Origin: Pseudomonas sp. H1h
Lineage (GTDB): Bacteria; Pseudomonadota; Gammaproteobacteria; Pseudomonadales; Pseudomonadaceae
DNA: 64,000 bases
Direction: 5' to 3'
Assembly (NCBI RefSeq): GCF_000633255.1
Contig: NZ_AYMJ01000008.1
Span: 62,001 to 126,000, forward strand
Part shown: positions 1 through 9,444 of the stretch, piece after piece
How the letters are laid out: every line of letters starts with the position of its first letter
How positions within the stretch are numbered: the stretch's first letter is position 1
The notes under the pieces: model-generated
What the model saw: the letters and a program-made list of their open reading frames with translations, nothing else
Told to the model about the DNA's origin: nothing
The model's database searches: none
Position numbers and translations under genes: made by a program

Positions 1-107
1 AAGCGCAGCAAAAGTAGGAAATTGCCGGAAAAGCTGTGAGAAAAATGGATCCATGCCGTCGTTTTGGGGCAAACTCCCGGGTTTCGACCGTTCGACAAGG
101 CCGCCCC

Positions 108-3100
108 ATGTCCACTCCGTCTACAGTAGATGAAACACGGTTTCGCAAACTCCTGACCCGCAACATCGCGCTGCCATTGGGCGTTGGTGCGATCAGTGCC
201 GTGTTTTTCGTGGCGCTGATCACTTATCTGCTGTCCGTGATTCAGTGGGTGGAGCACACCGACCGGGTGATCAATAACGCCAATGAGGCGGTGAAACTCA
301 CCGTGGATCTGGAAACCGGCATGCGCGGCTTTCTGCTCAGCGGTGACGAGCACTTCCTCGACCCGTATGAAACTGCCAAACCTCGGATCAACGTAGCACT
401 CAATACCTTGCTCGAGCTGACCGCCGACAACCCGGTGCAGATCGACCGTTTGCGGCGTTTGCAGGCGTTGCAGACCGAGTGGAGCAACTATGCGCAATCG
501 ATGATCGATCTGCAGCGCTCCAGCGGTGACTATAAAGCCGCAGTCAAGGCCGGACGCGGCAAGCGCCTGACTGATGAAATCCGCAAACAGTTCGAAGATG
601 TGATCGACATGGAACAGCAGTTGCGCACCACGCGTAACGAAGATGTGCGCCGCACCACGATCTGGAGCATTTCTCTTTATCTGCTGTTTATTGCCGGCAT
701 CAGCGGTTTGCTGGCGTATATAGGCCGACGTGATCTGGTCAGTCTGTCTGACAGCTACAGCGCCAACCTGGCCGCGCAGCAAGCCAGCGCCGAGCGTCTG
801 GAGCGTCAGGCTTGGATGCGCAGCGGTCAGACCGAATTGGCGGAACAGGTGTTGGGGCAACTGACGCTCAATCTGCTGGGGCGCAACATCTTGCAGTTCT
901 GCGCGCAGTACCTGGGCACCGCAGTGGCGGCGCTGTATGTGCGCGAAGAGCACGGTGGCCTGAAGCGGGTGGCGTCTTACGGATTTTCCCGCGAGCAGGA
1001 AGAACAGGATCAGTCGATCTACAGCGGCGAAGGCATTGTCGGTCAGGTGGTTCAGCAGGGCCGTCTGATTCGTCTGGATTCGGTGCCGTCGGACTACTTC
1101 AAGGTCAGCTCCGGTCTGGGCGAAGGCCTGCCGCACAGTGTGCTGGTGGTGCCGACCAGTGATGACGAGCGGGTCAACGGCGTGATCGAACTGGGCTTCC
1201 TGCGCCCGCTGACTCAGCGCGACGTTGAATTGCTTGAGCTGATTGCCGGCAACATTGGCACCTCGATCGAGGCGGCGCGCTATCGCCAGCGTCTGCAGGA
1301 AGTGCTGGCCGAAACCCAGCAGCTCAACGAAGAGTTGCAGGTGCAGCAGGAAGAACTCAAGACCGCCAACGAAGAGCTGGAAGAGCAGTCGCGGATTCTC
1401 AAGGAGTCCCAGGCACACCTGGAAACCCAGCAGGTCGAGCTGGAACAGACCAACGAGCAACTGGCGGAACAGGCGCAGACCCTGGCCGAGCAACGCGACG
1501 CCATGGACCTGAAGAACACCGAGCTCAATCAGGTGCAGGTGCAGCTCGAGGAGCGCGCCGAAGAGCTGCAGCGTTCGAGCAAGTACAAGTCCGAGTTCCT
1601 CGCCAACATGTCCCACGAACTGCGCACGCCGTTGAACAGTTCGCTGATCCTGGCCAAGTTGCTGGCGGAGAACCCGCAGGACAATTTGAGTGCCGAGCAG
1701 GTCAAGTTCGCTGAATCGATCTATTCCGCCGGCAACGACCTGCTGAACCTGATCAACGACATTCTCGACATTTCCAAGGTCGAGGCCGGCAAGCTCGAAG
1801 TGATCCCGGAAAACACCAGCGTCGCGCGCCTGGCGGACGGCCTGCGCAGCGTGTTCGAACCGCTGGCGGCGGACAAACAACTGACGTTCAGCGTCGATCT
1901 GCAACCGGGTGCGCCGGCCATGCTGTTCACCGATCGCCAACGTCTGGAACAGGTGATCAAGAACCTGCTGTCCAATGCCGTGAAGTTCACCGAGAAAGGT
2001 ACGGTCAGCCTGACCATCAGCGGTCAGCCGAACGAGCAGATCGCCTTCATTGTGCGCGACTCGGGCATCGGCATCGCGGCGGACCAGCAGGAAAGCATCT
2101 TCGAAGCATTCCGTCAGGCCGATGGCACCACCAACCGCAAATACGGCGGCACCGGGTTGGGCCTGTCGATCTCGCGGGATCTGGCAGCCTTGCTCGGCGG
2201 CTCGATCAGTGTCAGCAGCACGCCGGGGCAGGGCAGCGTGTTCACTCTGGTGTTGCCGCAGCAATACAGCGAACAGGGTGATGCGCCGCGCGCACCGCTG
2301 ACCTTTACGCCGCCGGCATCGTCCCCGGCACCGCTTGCGACGCTTTCGATCGCCGTGTCGCCAATGGCGCCGGTGCATATCCCGCGCTTCGCCGATGACC
2401 GTGGCAAGGCACCGTTCGCCACCCGCTGCATTCTGGTGGTGGAAGACGAGCCGAACTTCGCGCACATTCTTTATGACCTGGCCCACGAGTTGGGCTATCA
2501 GTGCCTGGTCGCCCATGGCGCGGATGAAGGCTATGACCTGGCCCGTGAGTTCGTTCCGGACGCGATCCTGCTCGACATGCGCCTGCCGGACCATTCCGGT
2601 TTGACCGTGTTGCAGCGTCTGAAGGAACACGCCGAAACCCGGCACATTCCGGTGCACGTGATTTCCGTTGAAGATCGCGTCGAAGCGGCCATGCACATGG
2701 GCGCCATCGGCTATGCGGTCAAACCGACCACGCGCGAAGAACTGAAGGATGTATTCGCCCGTCTGGAGGCCAAGCTGACCCAGAAGGTCAAGCGCGTGCT
2801 GCTGGTCGAGGATGACGATCTGCAGCGCGAAAGCATTGCCCGCCTGATCGGTGACGACGACATCGAGATCACCGCCGTGGGCCTGGCGCAGGAGGCGCTG
2901 GAGAAGCTGCGCACGACGATTTATGACTGCATGGTGATCGACCTGAAATTGCCGGACATGCTCGGCAACGATCTGCTCAAGCGCATGTCTACCGAGGATA
3001 TCTGCTCGTTCCCGCCGGTCATCGTCTACACCGGACGCAACCTGACCCGCGATGAAGAAGCCGAGTTGCGCAAGTATTCGCGCTCGATCATCATCAAGGG

Positions 3101-3605
3101 CGCGCGCTCACCGGAACGCTTGCTCGATGAGGTGACACTCTTTCTGCACAAAGTCGAATCGCAGTTGTCCCATGAACGGCAGAAGATGCTCAAGACCGCC
3201 CGCAGCCGTGACAAAGTCTTCGAAGGCCGCAAGGTGCTGCTGGTGGACGACGATGTGCGCAACATCTTTGCCCTGACCAGTGCGCTGGAGACAAAAGGCG
3301 CAGTCGTGGTGATCGGTCGAAATGGCCGTGAGGCGATTGAGAAGTTGAATGAAGTCGAGGACATTGATCTGGTGCTGATGGACGTGATGATGCCGGAGAT
3401 GGATGGTTTTGAAGCCACCATCGAAATCCGCAAGGATCCGCGCTGGCGCAAACTGCCGATCATTGCGGTGACGGCCAAGGCCATGAAGGACGATCAGGAG
3501 CGCTGCCTGCAGGCGGGTGCCAACGATTACCTGGCTAAGCCCATTGACCTGGATCGCCTGTTCTCGTTGATTCGCGTGTGGTTACCGAAGATGGAACGCA
3601 TTTAG
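108..3605 (+). CDS. Membrane hybrid sensor histidine kinase with three receiver domains
   Basis: A sensor kinase of about 1165 residues. The open frame extends upstream to base 36, but the ATG at 108 is preferred because AAGG lies 7 bases before it and the protein then opens directly into TM1. Domains in order: TM1 (about 19-44), a CHASE3-like periplasmic segment rich in the ETGMRGFLLSG signature, TM2 (about 181-204), a GAF domain (about 240-390), a long Gln/Glu-rich coiled coil (about 395-500), HisKA with phospho-acceptor His503 in SHELRTP, HATPase (N box NLLSNAVKF, GTGLGLS), then three receivers with acceptor aspartates at about 823, 945 and 1092. CHASE3 is an extracellular sensory domain of unknown ligand. 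It is followed without a gap by cheR and cheB and probably heads their operon. Three tandem receivers imply a branched or multi-step phosphorelay. No HPt domain is visible in the window, so the final acceptor is unknown. Confidence 0.93.
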   Translation: MSTPSTVDETRFRKLLTRNIALPLGVGAISAVFFVALITYLLSVIQWVEHTDRVINNANEAVKLTVDLETGMRGFLLSGDEHFLDPYETAKPRINVALNTLLELTADNPVQIDRLRRLQALQTEWSNYAQSMIDLQRSSGDYKAAVKAGRGKRLTDEIRKQFEDVIDMEQQLRTTRNEDVRRTTIWSISLYLLFIAGISGLLAYIGRRDLVSLSDSYSANLAAQQASAERLERQAWMRSGQTELAEQVLGQLTLNLLGRNILQFCAQYLGTAVAALYVREEHGGLKRVASYGFSREQEEQDQSIYSGEGIVGQVVQQGRLIRLDSVPSDYFKVSSGLGEGLPHSVLVVPTSDDERVNGVIELGFLRPLTQRDVELLELIAGNIGTSIEAARYRQRLQEVLAETQQLNEELQVQQEELKTANEELEEQSRILKESQAHLETQQVELEQTNEQLAEQAQTLAEQRDAMDLKNTELNQVQVQLEERAEELQRSSKYKSEFLANMSHELRTPLNSSLILAKLLAENPQDNLSAEQVKFAESIYSAGNDLLNLINDILDISKVEAGKLEVIPENTSVARLADGLRSVFEPLAADKQLTFSVDLQPGAPAMLFTDRQRLEQVIKNLLSNAVKFTEKGTVSLTISGQPNEQIAFIVRDSGIGIAADQQESIFEAFRQADGTTNRKYGGTGLGLSISRDLAALLGGSISVSSTPGQGSVFTLVLPQQYSEQGDAPRAPLTFTPPASSPAPLATLSIAVSPMAPVHIPRFADDRGKAPFATRCILVVEDEPNFAHILYDLAHELGYQCLVAHGADEGYDLAREFVPDAILLDMRLPDHSGLTVLQRLKEHAETRHIPVHVISVEDRVEAAMHMGAIGYAVKPTTREELKDVFARLEAKLTQKVKRVLLVEDDDLQRESIARLIGDDDIEITAVGLAQEALEKLRTTIYDCMVIDLKLPDMLGNDLLKRMSTEDICSFPPVIVYTGRNLTRDEEAELRKYSRSIIIKGARSPERLLDEVTLFLHKVESQLSHERQKMLKTARSRDKVFEGRKVLLVDDDVRNIFALTSALETKGAVVVIGRNGREAIEKLNEVEDIDLVLMDVMMPEMDGFEATIEIRKDPRWRKLPIIAVTAKAMKDDQERCLQAGANDYLAKPIDLDRLFSLIRVWLPKMERI

Positions 3606-4438
3606 TGGAAAGCAGTCACTCCCTGGAGCGCAACAGCGAAATCGAATTGCGGTTGCTGATCGAGGCTATCTACCTCAAGTACAGCTACGATTTTCGCGAT
3701 TACTCGGGCGCTTCGATCAAGCGCCGGGTGCAGCACGCCTTGAGCCAGTTCGAATGCGCGACGATTTCGGCGTTGCAGGAGAAAGTCCTGCACGACCCGA
3801 CCGCGTTCATGCAGTTGCTGCAGTTGCTGACGATTCCGGTCAGCGAGATGTTTCGCGATCCGTCGCACTTCTTGGCGATCCGCAAGGAAGTGGTGCCGCT
3901 GCTGCGTACCTATCCGTCGCTGAAGATCTGGATCGCCGGCTGCAGCACCGGTGAGGAGGTCTATTCGATGGCGATTCTGCTACGCGAAGAAGGCCTGCTC
4001 GACCGCACGATCATCTACGCCACCGACATCAATCCGCGCTCGCTGGACAAGGCCAAGCAGGGGATCTTCTCGATGGAAAATGTTCGTGCCTACACCGCCA
4101 ATTACCAGCAGGCCGGCGGCCAGCGCTCGTTTGCCGACTACTACACAGCAGCCTACGGTTATGCGATTTTCGACAAGACCCTGTGCGAGAACGTGACCTT
4201 CGCCGACCACAGTCTGGCGACTGACAGTGTGTTCTCCGAAACGCAGCTGATTTCCTGCCGCAACGTACTGATCTACTTCAACAAGAAACTTCAGGACCGT
4301 GCCTTCGGTCTGTTTCACGAATCGCTGTGCCATCGTGGTTTTCTGGTGCTGGGCAGCAAGGAGACGCTGGATTTTTCCGGCTACTCGAATCAGTTCGAAC
4401 CGTTGGTCAAACAAGAACGGATCTACCGCAAATTATGA
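3605..4438 (+). CDS. CheR-type protein-glutamate methyltransferase
   Basis: A 277-residue SAM-dependent methyltransferase of the CheR family, which methylates glutamates on chemoreceptors. The GTG start at 3605 shares its first base with the upstream kinase stop (TAGTG) and gives the usual CheR length; an ATG at 3578 would add nine residues and overlap the kinase. Visible features: the N-terminal helical domain (FRDYSGASIKRRV), the substrate segment SEMFRDPSHF, the SAM-binding loop IAGCSTGEEVYS, the acidic residue in YATDINPRSL, and SCRNVLIYF. There is no fused TPR. Its stop overlaps the start of the methylesterase gene (ATGA), so the two are translationally coupled. No chemoreceptor, CheA or CheW gene is present here, so the targets are probably not classical flagellar receptors; similar CheR/CheB-kinase clusters in Pseudomonas lack a defined role. 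Confidence 0.92.
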   Translation: MESSHSLERNSEIELRLLIEAIYLKYSYDFRDYSGASIKRRVQHALSQFECATISALQEKVLHDPTAFMQLLQLLTIPVSEMFRDPSHFLAIRKEVVPLLRTYPSLKIWIAGCSTGEEVYSMAILLREEGLLDRTIIYATDINPRSLDKAKQGIFSMENVRAYTANYQQAGGQRSFADYYTAAYGYAIFDKTLCENVTFADHSLATDSVFSETQLISCRNVLIYFNKKLQDRAFGLFHESLCHRGFLVLGSKETLDFSGYSNQFEPLVKQERIYRKL

Positions 4439-5028
4439 ACCATGCCGTGGATTTGCCTCGCGTCGAGGCCATCGTGGTCGGTGCGTCGGCCGGTGGGGTC
4501 GAGGCCCTGCTGACGCTGCTCGCGCCGCTGCGCCAGGGTTACGTGCTGCCGATCATTGTCGTGTTGCACCTGCCGGAGGAGCGCCGCAGCCAGTTGGCCG
4601 AGGTGTTTGCCCGGCGCCTGATGCTGCCGGTGGAGGAGGCGACGGACAAACAGGACATCGCCCCCGGCACGGTTTATTTCGCCACACCCGGTTATCACCT
4701 GTCGGTGGAGCAGGATCGCAGTCTGTCGCTGAGTCTTGAAGACCGCGTGCACCACTCTCGTCCGTCCATCGACTACCTGTTCGAATCCGCCGCTGACGCC
4801 TATGGCGAGTCTCTGGCCGCGGTGTTGCTGACCGGGGCCAATCACGATGGCGCTCGGGGCCTGGCGCAAGTCAAGCGGCGCGGCGGACTGACCATCGTTC
4901 AGGACCCACAAGATGCACAGGTCGCTACCATGCCTCAGGCTGCGCTGAAAATTCAGCAGCCCGACCATGTCCTACCCATTCACGGCATCGGCCGTCTGCT
5001 TGTCGAGCTGGAACGAATCGCATGCTGA
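4435..5028 (+). CDS. Stand-alone CheB-type protein-glutamate methylesterase
   Basis: A 197-residue CheB catalytic domain that reverses CheR methylation by hydrolysing glutamyl methyl esters. It lacks the N-terminal receiver of classical CheB, so its activity is not gated by its own phosphorylation. The triad is visible: Ser18 in GASAGG, His45 in VLHLPEE, and Asp138 in GANHDGARG. The start at 4435 overlaps the cheR stop by four bases; an in-frame ATG at 4327 is rejected because it would lie deep inside cheR and add unrelated residues. Its end overlaps the start of the next kinase by seven bases, so production of the receiver-kinase is probably coupled to it. Confidence 0.92.
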   Translation: MNHAVDLPRVEAIVVGASAGGVEALLTLLAPLRQGYVLPIIVVLHLPEERRSQLAEVFARRLMLPVEEATDKQDIAPGTVYFATPGYHLSVEQDRSLSLSLEDRVHHSRPSIDYLFESAADAYGESLAAVLLTGANHDGARGLAQVKRRGGLTIVQDPQDAQVATMPQAALKIQQPDHVLPIHGIGRLLVELERIAC

Positions 5029-6236
5029 GTAATATCCAGGCCAAATTGCTGATCGTCGACGATCTGCCGGAGAACCTGCTGGCTCTCGAAGCACTGATCA
5101 AGCGCGAAGACCGCACCGTCTACAAGGCGCTGTCGGCGGACGAAGCACTGTCGCTGTTGTTGCAACACGAGTTCGCCATGGCCATCCTCGACGTACAGAT
5201 GCCGGGGATGAACGGCTTCGAACTCGCCGAGTTGATGCGTGGCACCGAAAAAACCAAGAACATCCCGATCATTTTCGTCAGCGCCGCCGGCCGTGAACTG
5301 AACTACGCGTTCAAGGGCTACGAGAGCGGGGCGGTGGACTTCCTGCACAAACCGCTGGATATCCACGCGGTGAAGAGCAAGGTCAATGTGTTCGTCGACC
5401 TGTACCGCCAGAGCAAGGCCATGAAGCAACAGGTCGAAGCACTGGAGCAGGCCCGCCGCGAGCAGGAAGCGCTGCTGCAACAATTGCAGAGCACGCAGTT
5501 GGAGCTGGAGCAGGCCGTGCGGATGCGCGATGACTTCATGTCAATCGTCGCCCACGAAGTGCGCACGCCGCTCAATGGCCTGATACTTGAAACCCAGTTG
5601 CGCAAGATGCACCTGGCGCGGGACAACGCCGCCGCGTTCACCCTCGACAAGATGCACGCGATGGTCGATCGTGATGAGCGCCAGATCAAAAGCCTGATCC
5701 GTCTGATCGAAGACATGCTCGACGTCTCGCGGATTCGCACCGGCAAGCTGTCGATCCGGCCGAATCGTTTCGATCTGTCGCAACTGGTGGGCAATCTGCT
5801 GCAAAACTTTGCCCAGCAAATCGAAGCGGCCGAGACCGAGGTCAGCTTCACCGCGCCGGAGCCGGTGGAGGGGCATTGGGACGAGTTCCGCATCGAGCAG
5901 GTGGTGTCCAATCTGCTGACCAACGCCTTGCGTTACGGTGGTCGCAGCCCGATCCAGGTGCGTGTGTACCGTGAGGGCGACGAGGCGCGGGTCGAGGTTC
6001 AGGACCGTGGCATAGGCATCAGTGAAGAGAATCAGAAGCGTATTTTTCAGCAGTTCGAACGGGTTTCCGCCAAGACGGTAGTGGCTGGTCTCGGACTGGG
6101 TCTGTTCATTTCCGAGCAGATCGTCGCCGCCCATGGCGGTTCCATCGTCGTCGAGAGTCAAATCAACGAAGGCGCCCTGTTTCGCGTTTGTCTGCCAATC
6201 CAGGAAAACGGCACATCCGACGCAACCTCTGAGTGA
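5022..6236 (+). CDS. Cytosolic receiver-histidine kinase (REC-HisKA-HATPase)
   Basis: A soluble 404-residue kinase with reversed hybrid architecture: an N-terminal receiver (acidic pair Asp13-Asp14, acceptor Asp57 in AILDVQMPG, Lys in LHKPLD), a coiled coil (about 127-165), HisKA with His178 in AHEVRTP, and a HATPase with NLLTNALRYGG, DRGIGIS and GLGLGLF boxes. No transmembrane segment. The N-terminal receiver suggests that phosphotransfer, perhaps from the triple-receiver kinase three genes upstream, controls its kinase activity. The ATG overlaps the cheB stop by seven bases. The downstream single-domain regulator follows after 44 bases and is its most likely phosphate acceptor; this is inferred from position only. 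Confidence 0.92.
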   Translation: MLSNIQAKLLIVDDLPENLLALEALIKREDRTVYKALSADEALSLLLQHEFAMAILDVQMPGMNGFELAELMRGTEKTKNIPIIFVSAAGRELNYAFKGYESGAVDFLHKPLDIHAVKSKVNVFVDLYRQSKAMKQQVEALEQARREQEALLQQLQSTQLELEQAVRMRDDFMSIVAHEVRTPLNGLILETQLRKMHLARDNAAAFTLDKMHAMVDRDERQIKSLIRLIEDMLDVSRIRTGKLSIRPNRFDLSQLVGNLLQNFAQQIEAAETEVSFTAPEPVEGHWDEFRIEQVVSNLLTNALRYGGRSPIQVRVYREGDEARVEVQDRGIGISEENQKRIFQQFERVSAKTVVAGLGLGLFISEQIVAAHGGSIVVESQINEGALFRVCLPIQENGTSDATSE

Positions 6237-6280
6237 CCGCACGGTCGTATCAGCAGCTATTGACCGAACAAAGGCTTCCC

Positions 6281-6658
6281 ATGAGCGTAGATGCACAAGA
6301 TGTAGTACTCGTCGTCGAGGACGAACCGGTTATCTTGATGGTCCTGACCGATTATTTGTCAGGGCAGGGGTATCGCGTGTTGCAGGCCGAAAACGGCGAG
6401 CAGGCGTTCGAGATTCTCGCGAGCAAGCCGCATCTGGACATGTTGATCACCGATTTTCGTCTGCCGGGCGGAATCTCCGGCGTGCAGATCGCCGAACCGG
6501 CGGTCAAGCTGCGCCCCGACCTCAAGGTGATTTTCATCAGCGGCTATCCGCAGGAAATCCGCGAGACCGGCAGCCCGATCACGCGCAAGGCGCCGATCCT
6601 GGAAAAACCTTTCGATCTGGACGTTTTGCAGGAAAAGATTCAGGAGTTGCTAGCCTGA
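6281..6658 (+). CDS. Single-domain response regulator (CheY-like)
   Basis: A 125-residue stand-alone receiver with no output domain. The acidic pocket is Glu13-Asp14, the acceptor is Asp58 in MLITDFRLPGG, and the conserved Lys is in LEKPFDL. The ATG at 6281 is chosen because AAGG lies about seven bases upstream; an in-frame GTG at 6233, overlapping the kinase stop, would add 16 unconserved residues. It closes the signalling operon. A lone receiver can act as a phosphate sink, as a shuttle, or by protein contact; which applies cannot be read from sequence. Confidence 0.88.
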   Translation: MSVDAQDVVLVVEDEPVILMVLTDYLSGQGYRVLQAENGEQAFEILASKPHLDMLITDFRLPGGISGVQIAEPAVKLRPDLKVIFISGYPQEIRETGSPITRKAPILEKPFDLDVLQEKIQELLA

Positions 6659-6683
6659 TAACGTTGTCAGGGGATCAACTGAT

Positions 6684-7607
6684 TCAGTGATAAAGCTGAT
6701 CTGCCGGGTAGAAGGCGAACAGCGCATCCTGAGTGGGTGTGGCCGGCAGCACCATTTGTATGATGGGCACGATCTGGCCACCGCTTTTCTGGTAGAAATC
6801 TCTCTGATCATGCTGGGCAGCCGCAACGCCTCCCGGGCTGTAGAGGTAGAAAAATGCCTCGATCGGCAACTCCTTCGGAATACTCTGCGGCCATGTGGCC
6901 AGAATCAATTCGTTGTATTGAACAAACCAGGCGTTACCGAGCATGGCCCTCGCGCGGATGGATTGATAGAACGAGTCGGCGGCCAGGTGATTCATGTTGT
7001 CCCGCACATCGAAACTGCACTGGCGGGCGGGGGCTGCTCCACCGGCGTACCAGTGCTGCATCCATTGCTCGGCGGTTGTGATGCCGATGGTCTGACAGCG
7101 CAGGCTTTGTGTGGGGTAATAGGGATGGGCGCCGCATCCCGGCTTGTCGCGTAATTGGGTCCAGCCATCGATGGGAAAGGCGCACAGAATTTCAATCCTG
7201 CGTTTGCCCGGTGGCGTGGCAAGCACCGGGTAGAAGATAAACCCGCTGATCTGGCCGAAGGCCAGTCCCTGGAACTTGGCATCCTTGCGTAAGTAGGAGA
7301 ATGACACCCCACCACTTTGCTGGGAGTGAGGGCTGGGGTTCCAGGTCGAGTAATCATTCGACGGCACGGTTGCACGCATGACCAGTCCGGAGCACAGGAA
7401 TGCGGGCATCGAGGCGCTGCCACAATTCAGGCGAACATCGTTGTAGCGCGCCTTTATCGCCGCTAACGTGTTGAGCCCACGTTGATCGGCAGTACTGACG
7501 CCTCTGATCACGCTGAGCGGTGCGGACATCGGTGCCGGCGACTGTTCTTGCCTGACCTGGCAACTGGTGAGCAGTACCGTAAGACCTAGCAGGATCACGC
7601 ATTTCAT
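6684..7607 (-). CDS. Putative lipoprotein resembling halovibrin (HvnA-like)
   Basis: A 307-residue exported protein. The N-terminus is a lipoprotein signal with lipobox LTSC (Cys16). The body is rich in aromatics and has spaced cysteines (NCGSAS, FLCSG, LCAFP, GCGAHP, RCQT, QCSFDVRD) suggesting periplasmic or surface disulfides. Segments such as RYNDVRLNCGS, GGVSFSYLRKDAKF and DQRDFY match my recollection of Pseudomonas proteins annotated as halovibrin-like, after a Vibrio NAD-glycohydrolase/ADP-ribosyltransferase. That assignment rests on memory of the family, and no catalytic residue was identified. It converges on the upstream signalling operon, its end lying 25 bases from the response regulator stop, and is a single-gene unit. 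The ribosome-binding site before the ATG is weak. Confidence 0.6.
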   Translation of the reverse strand: MKCVILLGLTVLLTSCQVRQEQSPAPMSAPLSVIRGVSTADQRGLNTLAAIKARYNDVRLNCGSASMPAFLCSGLVMRATVPSNDYSTWNPSPHSQQSGGVSFSYLRKDAKFQGLAFGQISGFIFYPVLATPPGKRRIEILCAFPIDGWTQLRDKPGCGAHPYYPTQSLRCQTIGITTAEQWMQHWYAGGAAPARQCSFDVRDNMNHLAADSFYQSIRARAMLGNAWFVQYNELILATWPQSIPKELPIEAFFYLYSPGGVAAAQHDQRDFYQKSGGQIVPIIQMVLPATPTQDALFAFYPADQLYH

Positions 7608-7773
7608 TGCCTGGTATCCCCGAGTGAGACGCGCCCCGGCTAACGGGACGATGTACCTTCAGGGGGATTTAAGCGCTTACCTGCATGGCTGAATAGCTGT
7701 CAGAGTTGACAGGTGACGGGCACTGAATAGCGGCACAAACTGCGCACTTTGCGCCAGGTTTGGCCAATCATTG

Positions 7774-9444
7774 TCATGCTCGGATCATTTCGCGCACTTT
7801 CGCCGTCAGTAGATCGAACGTGAATGGCTTGGTGATCATCTGCATCCCCGGATCGAGAAACCCACCGCGTACCGCTGCGTGCTCGGCATAACCGGTGATG
7901 AACAGTACTTTCAGCCCCGGTCGGTATTGCCGGCCGATTTCTGCCAGTTGGCGGCCGTTCATGCCGGGCAGGCCGACGTCACTGATCAGCAGATCAATGC
8001 GCTGCGCCGAGTTGAGGATCGGCACCGCGCCGTCGGCATCGCCGGCCTCGACAAACGCATAACCCAACTCGCTGAGCACCGCGCTGACCAGTACGCGCAC
8101 GGCGGGATCGTCTTCGACAATCAGCACGGTTTCGCCATCCAGCGCGTCCGGGGCCTGCTGGATATCGGATACCGGCTGGTCCAGTTCTTCGCCACGAAAA
8201 CGTGGCAGGTACAGTTTGACCGTGGTGCCCTGATCAATTTCGCTGTCGATCGAGACATGGCCACGGGACTGTTTGCTGAAGCCATAAATCATCGACAAGC
8301 CCAGCCCGGTGCCCTGGCCGATCGGCTTGGTGGTGAAAAACGGATCGAACGCGCGGTTGATCACGCTCTGCGGCATGCCACTGCCGTTATCAGTGACGCT
8401 GAGCATCACATAATCGCCGGGTTCGAGGTTGCTGTAGGCATCGGTGAACTCCGGTGCAAGCACATGGTTACTGGTCTCGACCACCAGTTTGCCGCCATCT
8501 GGCATCGCGTCGCGGGCGTTGAGCACCAGGTTGAGCAGGGCGCTTTCCAGTTGATTGGGGTCGGCTTCGGCTACCCACAGTTTGTCGTTCAGGCGCATGT
8601 CCAACTGGATGCTTTCGTTGAGGCTGCGTTGCAGCAACTCGCCCATCGACAGCACTAGCGTGTTCATCTGCACGGCTTTGGAATCCAGCGATTGCCGGCG
8701 GGAAAAGGCCAGCAAACGGTGAGTCAGACCGGCAGCGCGGTTGGCTGAGGTCACGCCCAGATCAATCAGGCTGTCGAGGTCTTCGGTGCGTCCGCGAGCC
8801 AGCCGGCGGCGCAGCAGTTCGAGGCTGCCGATGATCCCGGTCAGCATGTTGTTGAAGTCGTGGGCGATGCCGCCGGTGAGCTGGCCGACCGCTTCCATTT
8901 TCTGCGACTGGCGCAACGCTTCTTCATTGTGCCGAAGCTGCGCGGTGCGTTCCTCGACCTGTTGTTCAAGGGTTTCCAGGGTCGATTGCAGGCGACGTTC
9001 GCTTTCACTCAGATCGATCAGGCGGTCACGCGCCTCGTACTGTCGTCGTCGCCCGCGCAGTGCGGTGGAGACCAGGCTGATCAGGGTCGCGGGGTGAAAC
9101 GGCCGCTCAAGGAAAGTGACATTGCCCAGCAATTTGCTCAGGCGCGAGGAGGGGCCTTGTTCCGGCCCTCCGTGGTGGGTCAGCAGGACGATCGGCAGAT
9201 CCGACCAGGCCGGCTGCTGTTCCAGATACAACAACAGCGTTTCCAGCTCCGGTCCGCGCAGGGCTTCCGCAGCAATCAGCAGGAGGCCGGCACCGGGCTC
9301 CAGTTCGGTGCACAAGGCACCGAGATCAGCGGCGATCACCCCACCAAAACCCGCTTCATTGAGAATCATCAGGGCCACCTGGCTGTCACGACCCATGGGC
9401 GCCAGAATCAGCGCCCGTTCCGACAGCGGTACGGTGACCGTCAC
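7774..9444 (-). CDS. Hybrid sensor histidine kinase coupled to the KaiC-like gene
   Basis: A soluble 556-residue kinase. Residues 1-130 fold-match a receiver but lack an aspartate at the phosphorylation position ([10 protein letters not shown]), so this is a pseudo-receiver. Then come a coiled coil (about 138-185), a HisKA of the GGIAHDFNN type with His195, a HATPase ([27 protein letters not shown]), and a C-terminal receiver with acceptor Asp in [10 protein letters not shown] and Lys in ITKPFTF. The GTG start at 9444 overlaps the TGA of the KaiC-like gene by four bases (GTGA), which implies translational coupling and a joint role. With no membrane segment or PAS domain, its input is probably protein contact; the KaiC-like ATPase is the obvious candidate. 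Confidence 0.9.
   Translation of the reverse strand: MTVTVPLSERALILAPMGRDSQVALMILNEAGFGGVIAADLGALCTELEPGAGLLLIAAEALRGPELETLLLYLEQQPAWSDLPIVLLTHHGGPEQGPSSRLSKLLGNVTFLERPFHPATLISLVSTALRGRRRQYEARDRLIDLSESERRLQSTLETLEQQVEERTAQLRHNEEALRQSQKMEAVGQLTGGIAHDFNNMLTGIIGSLELLRRRLARGRTEDLDSLIDLGVTSANRAAGLTHRLLAFSRRQSLDSKAVQMNTLVLSMGELLQRSLNESIQLDMRLNDKLWVAEADPNQLESALLNLVLNARDAMPDGGKLVVETSNHVLAPEFTDAYSNLEPGDYVMLSVTDNGSGMPQSVINRAFDPFFTTKPIGQGTGLGLSMIYGFSKQSRGHVSIDSEIDQGTTVKLYLPRFRGEELDQPVSDIQQAPDALDGETVLIVEDDPAVRVLVSAVLSELGYAFVEAGDADGAVPILNSAQRIDLLISDVGLPGMNGRQLAEIGRQYRPGLKVLFITGYAEHAAVRGGFLDPGMQMITKPFTFDLLTAKVREMIRA

Noticed and set aside
4327..4434. Extended N-terminus for CheB
   Set aside because: It would read through the end of cheR in another frame; the ATG at 4435 gives the ATGA overlap and the family's normal start.
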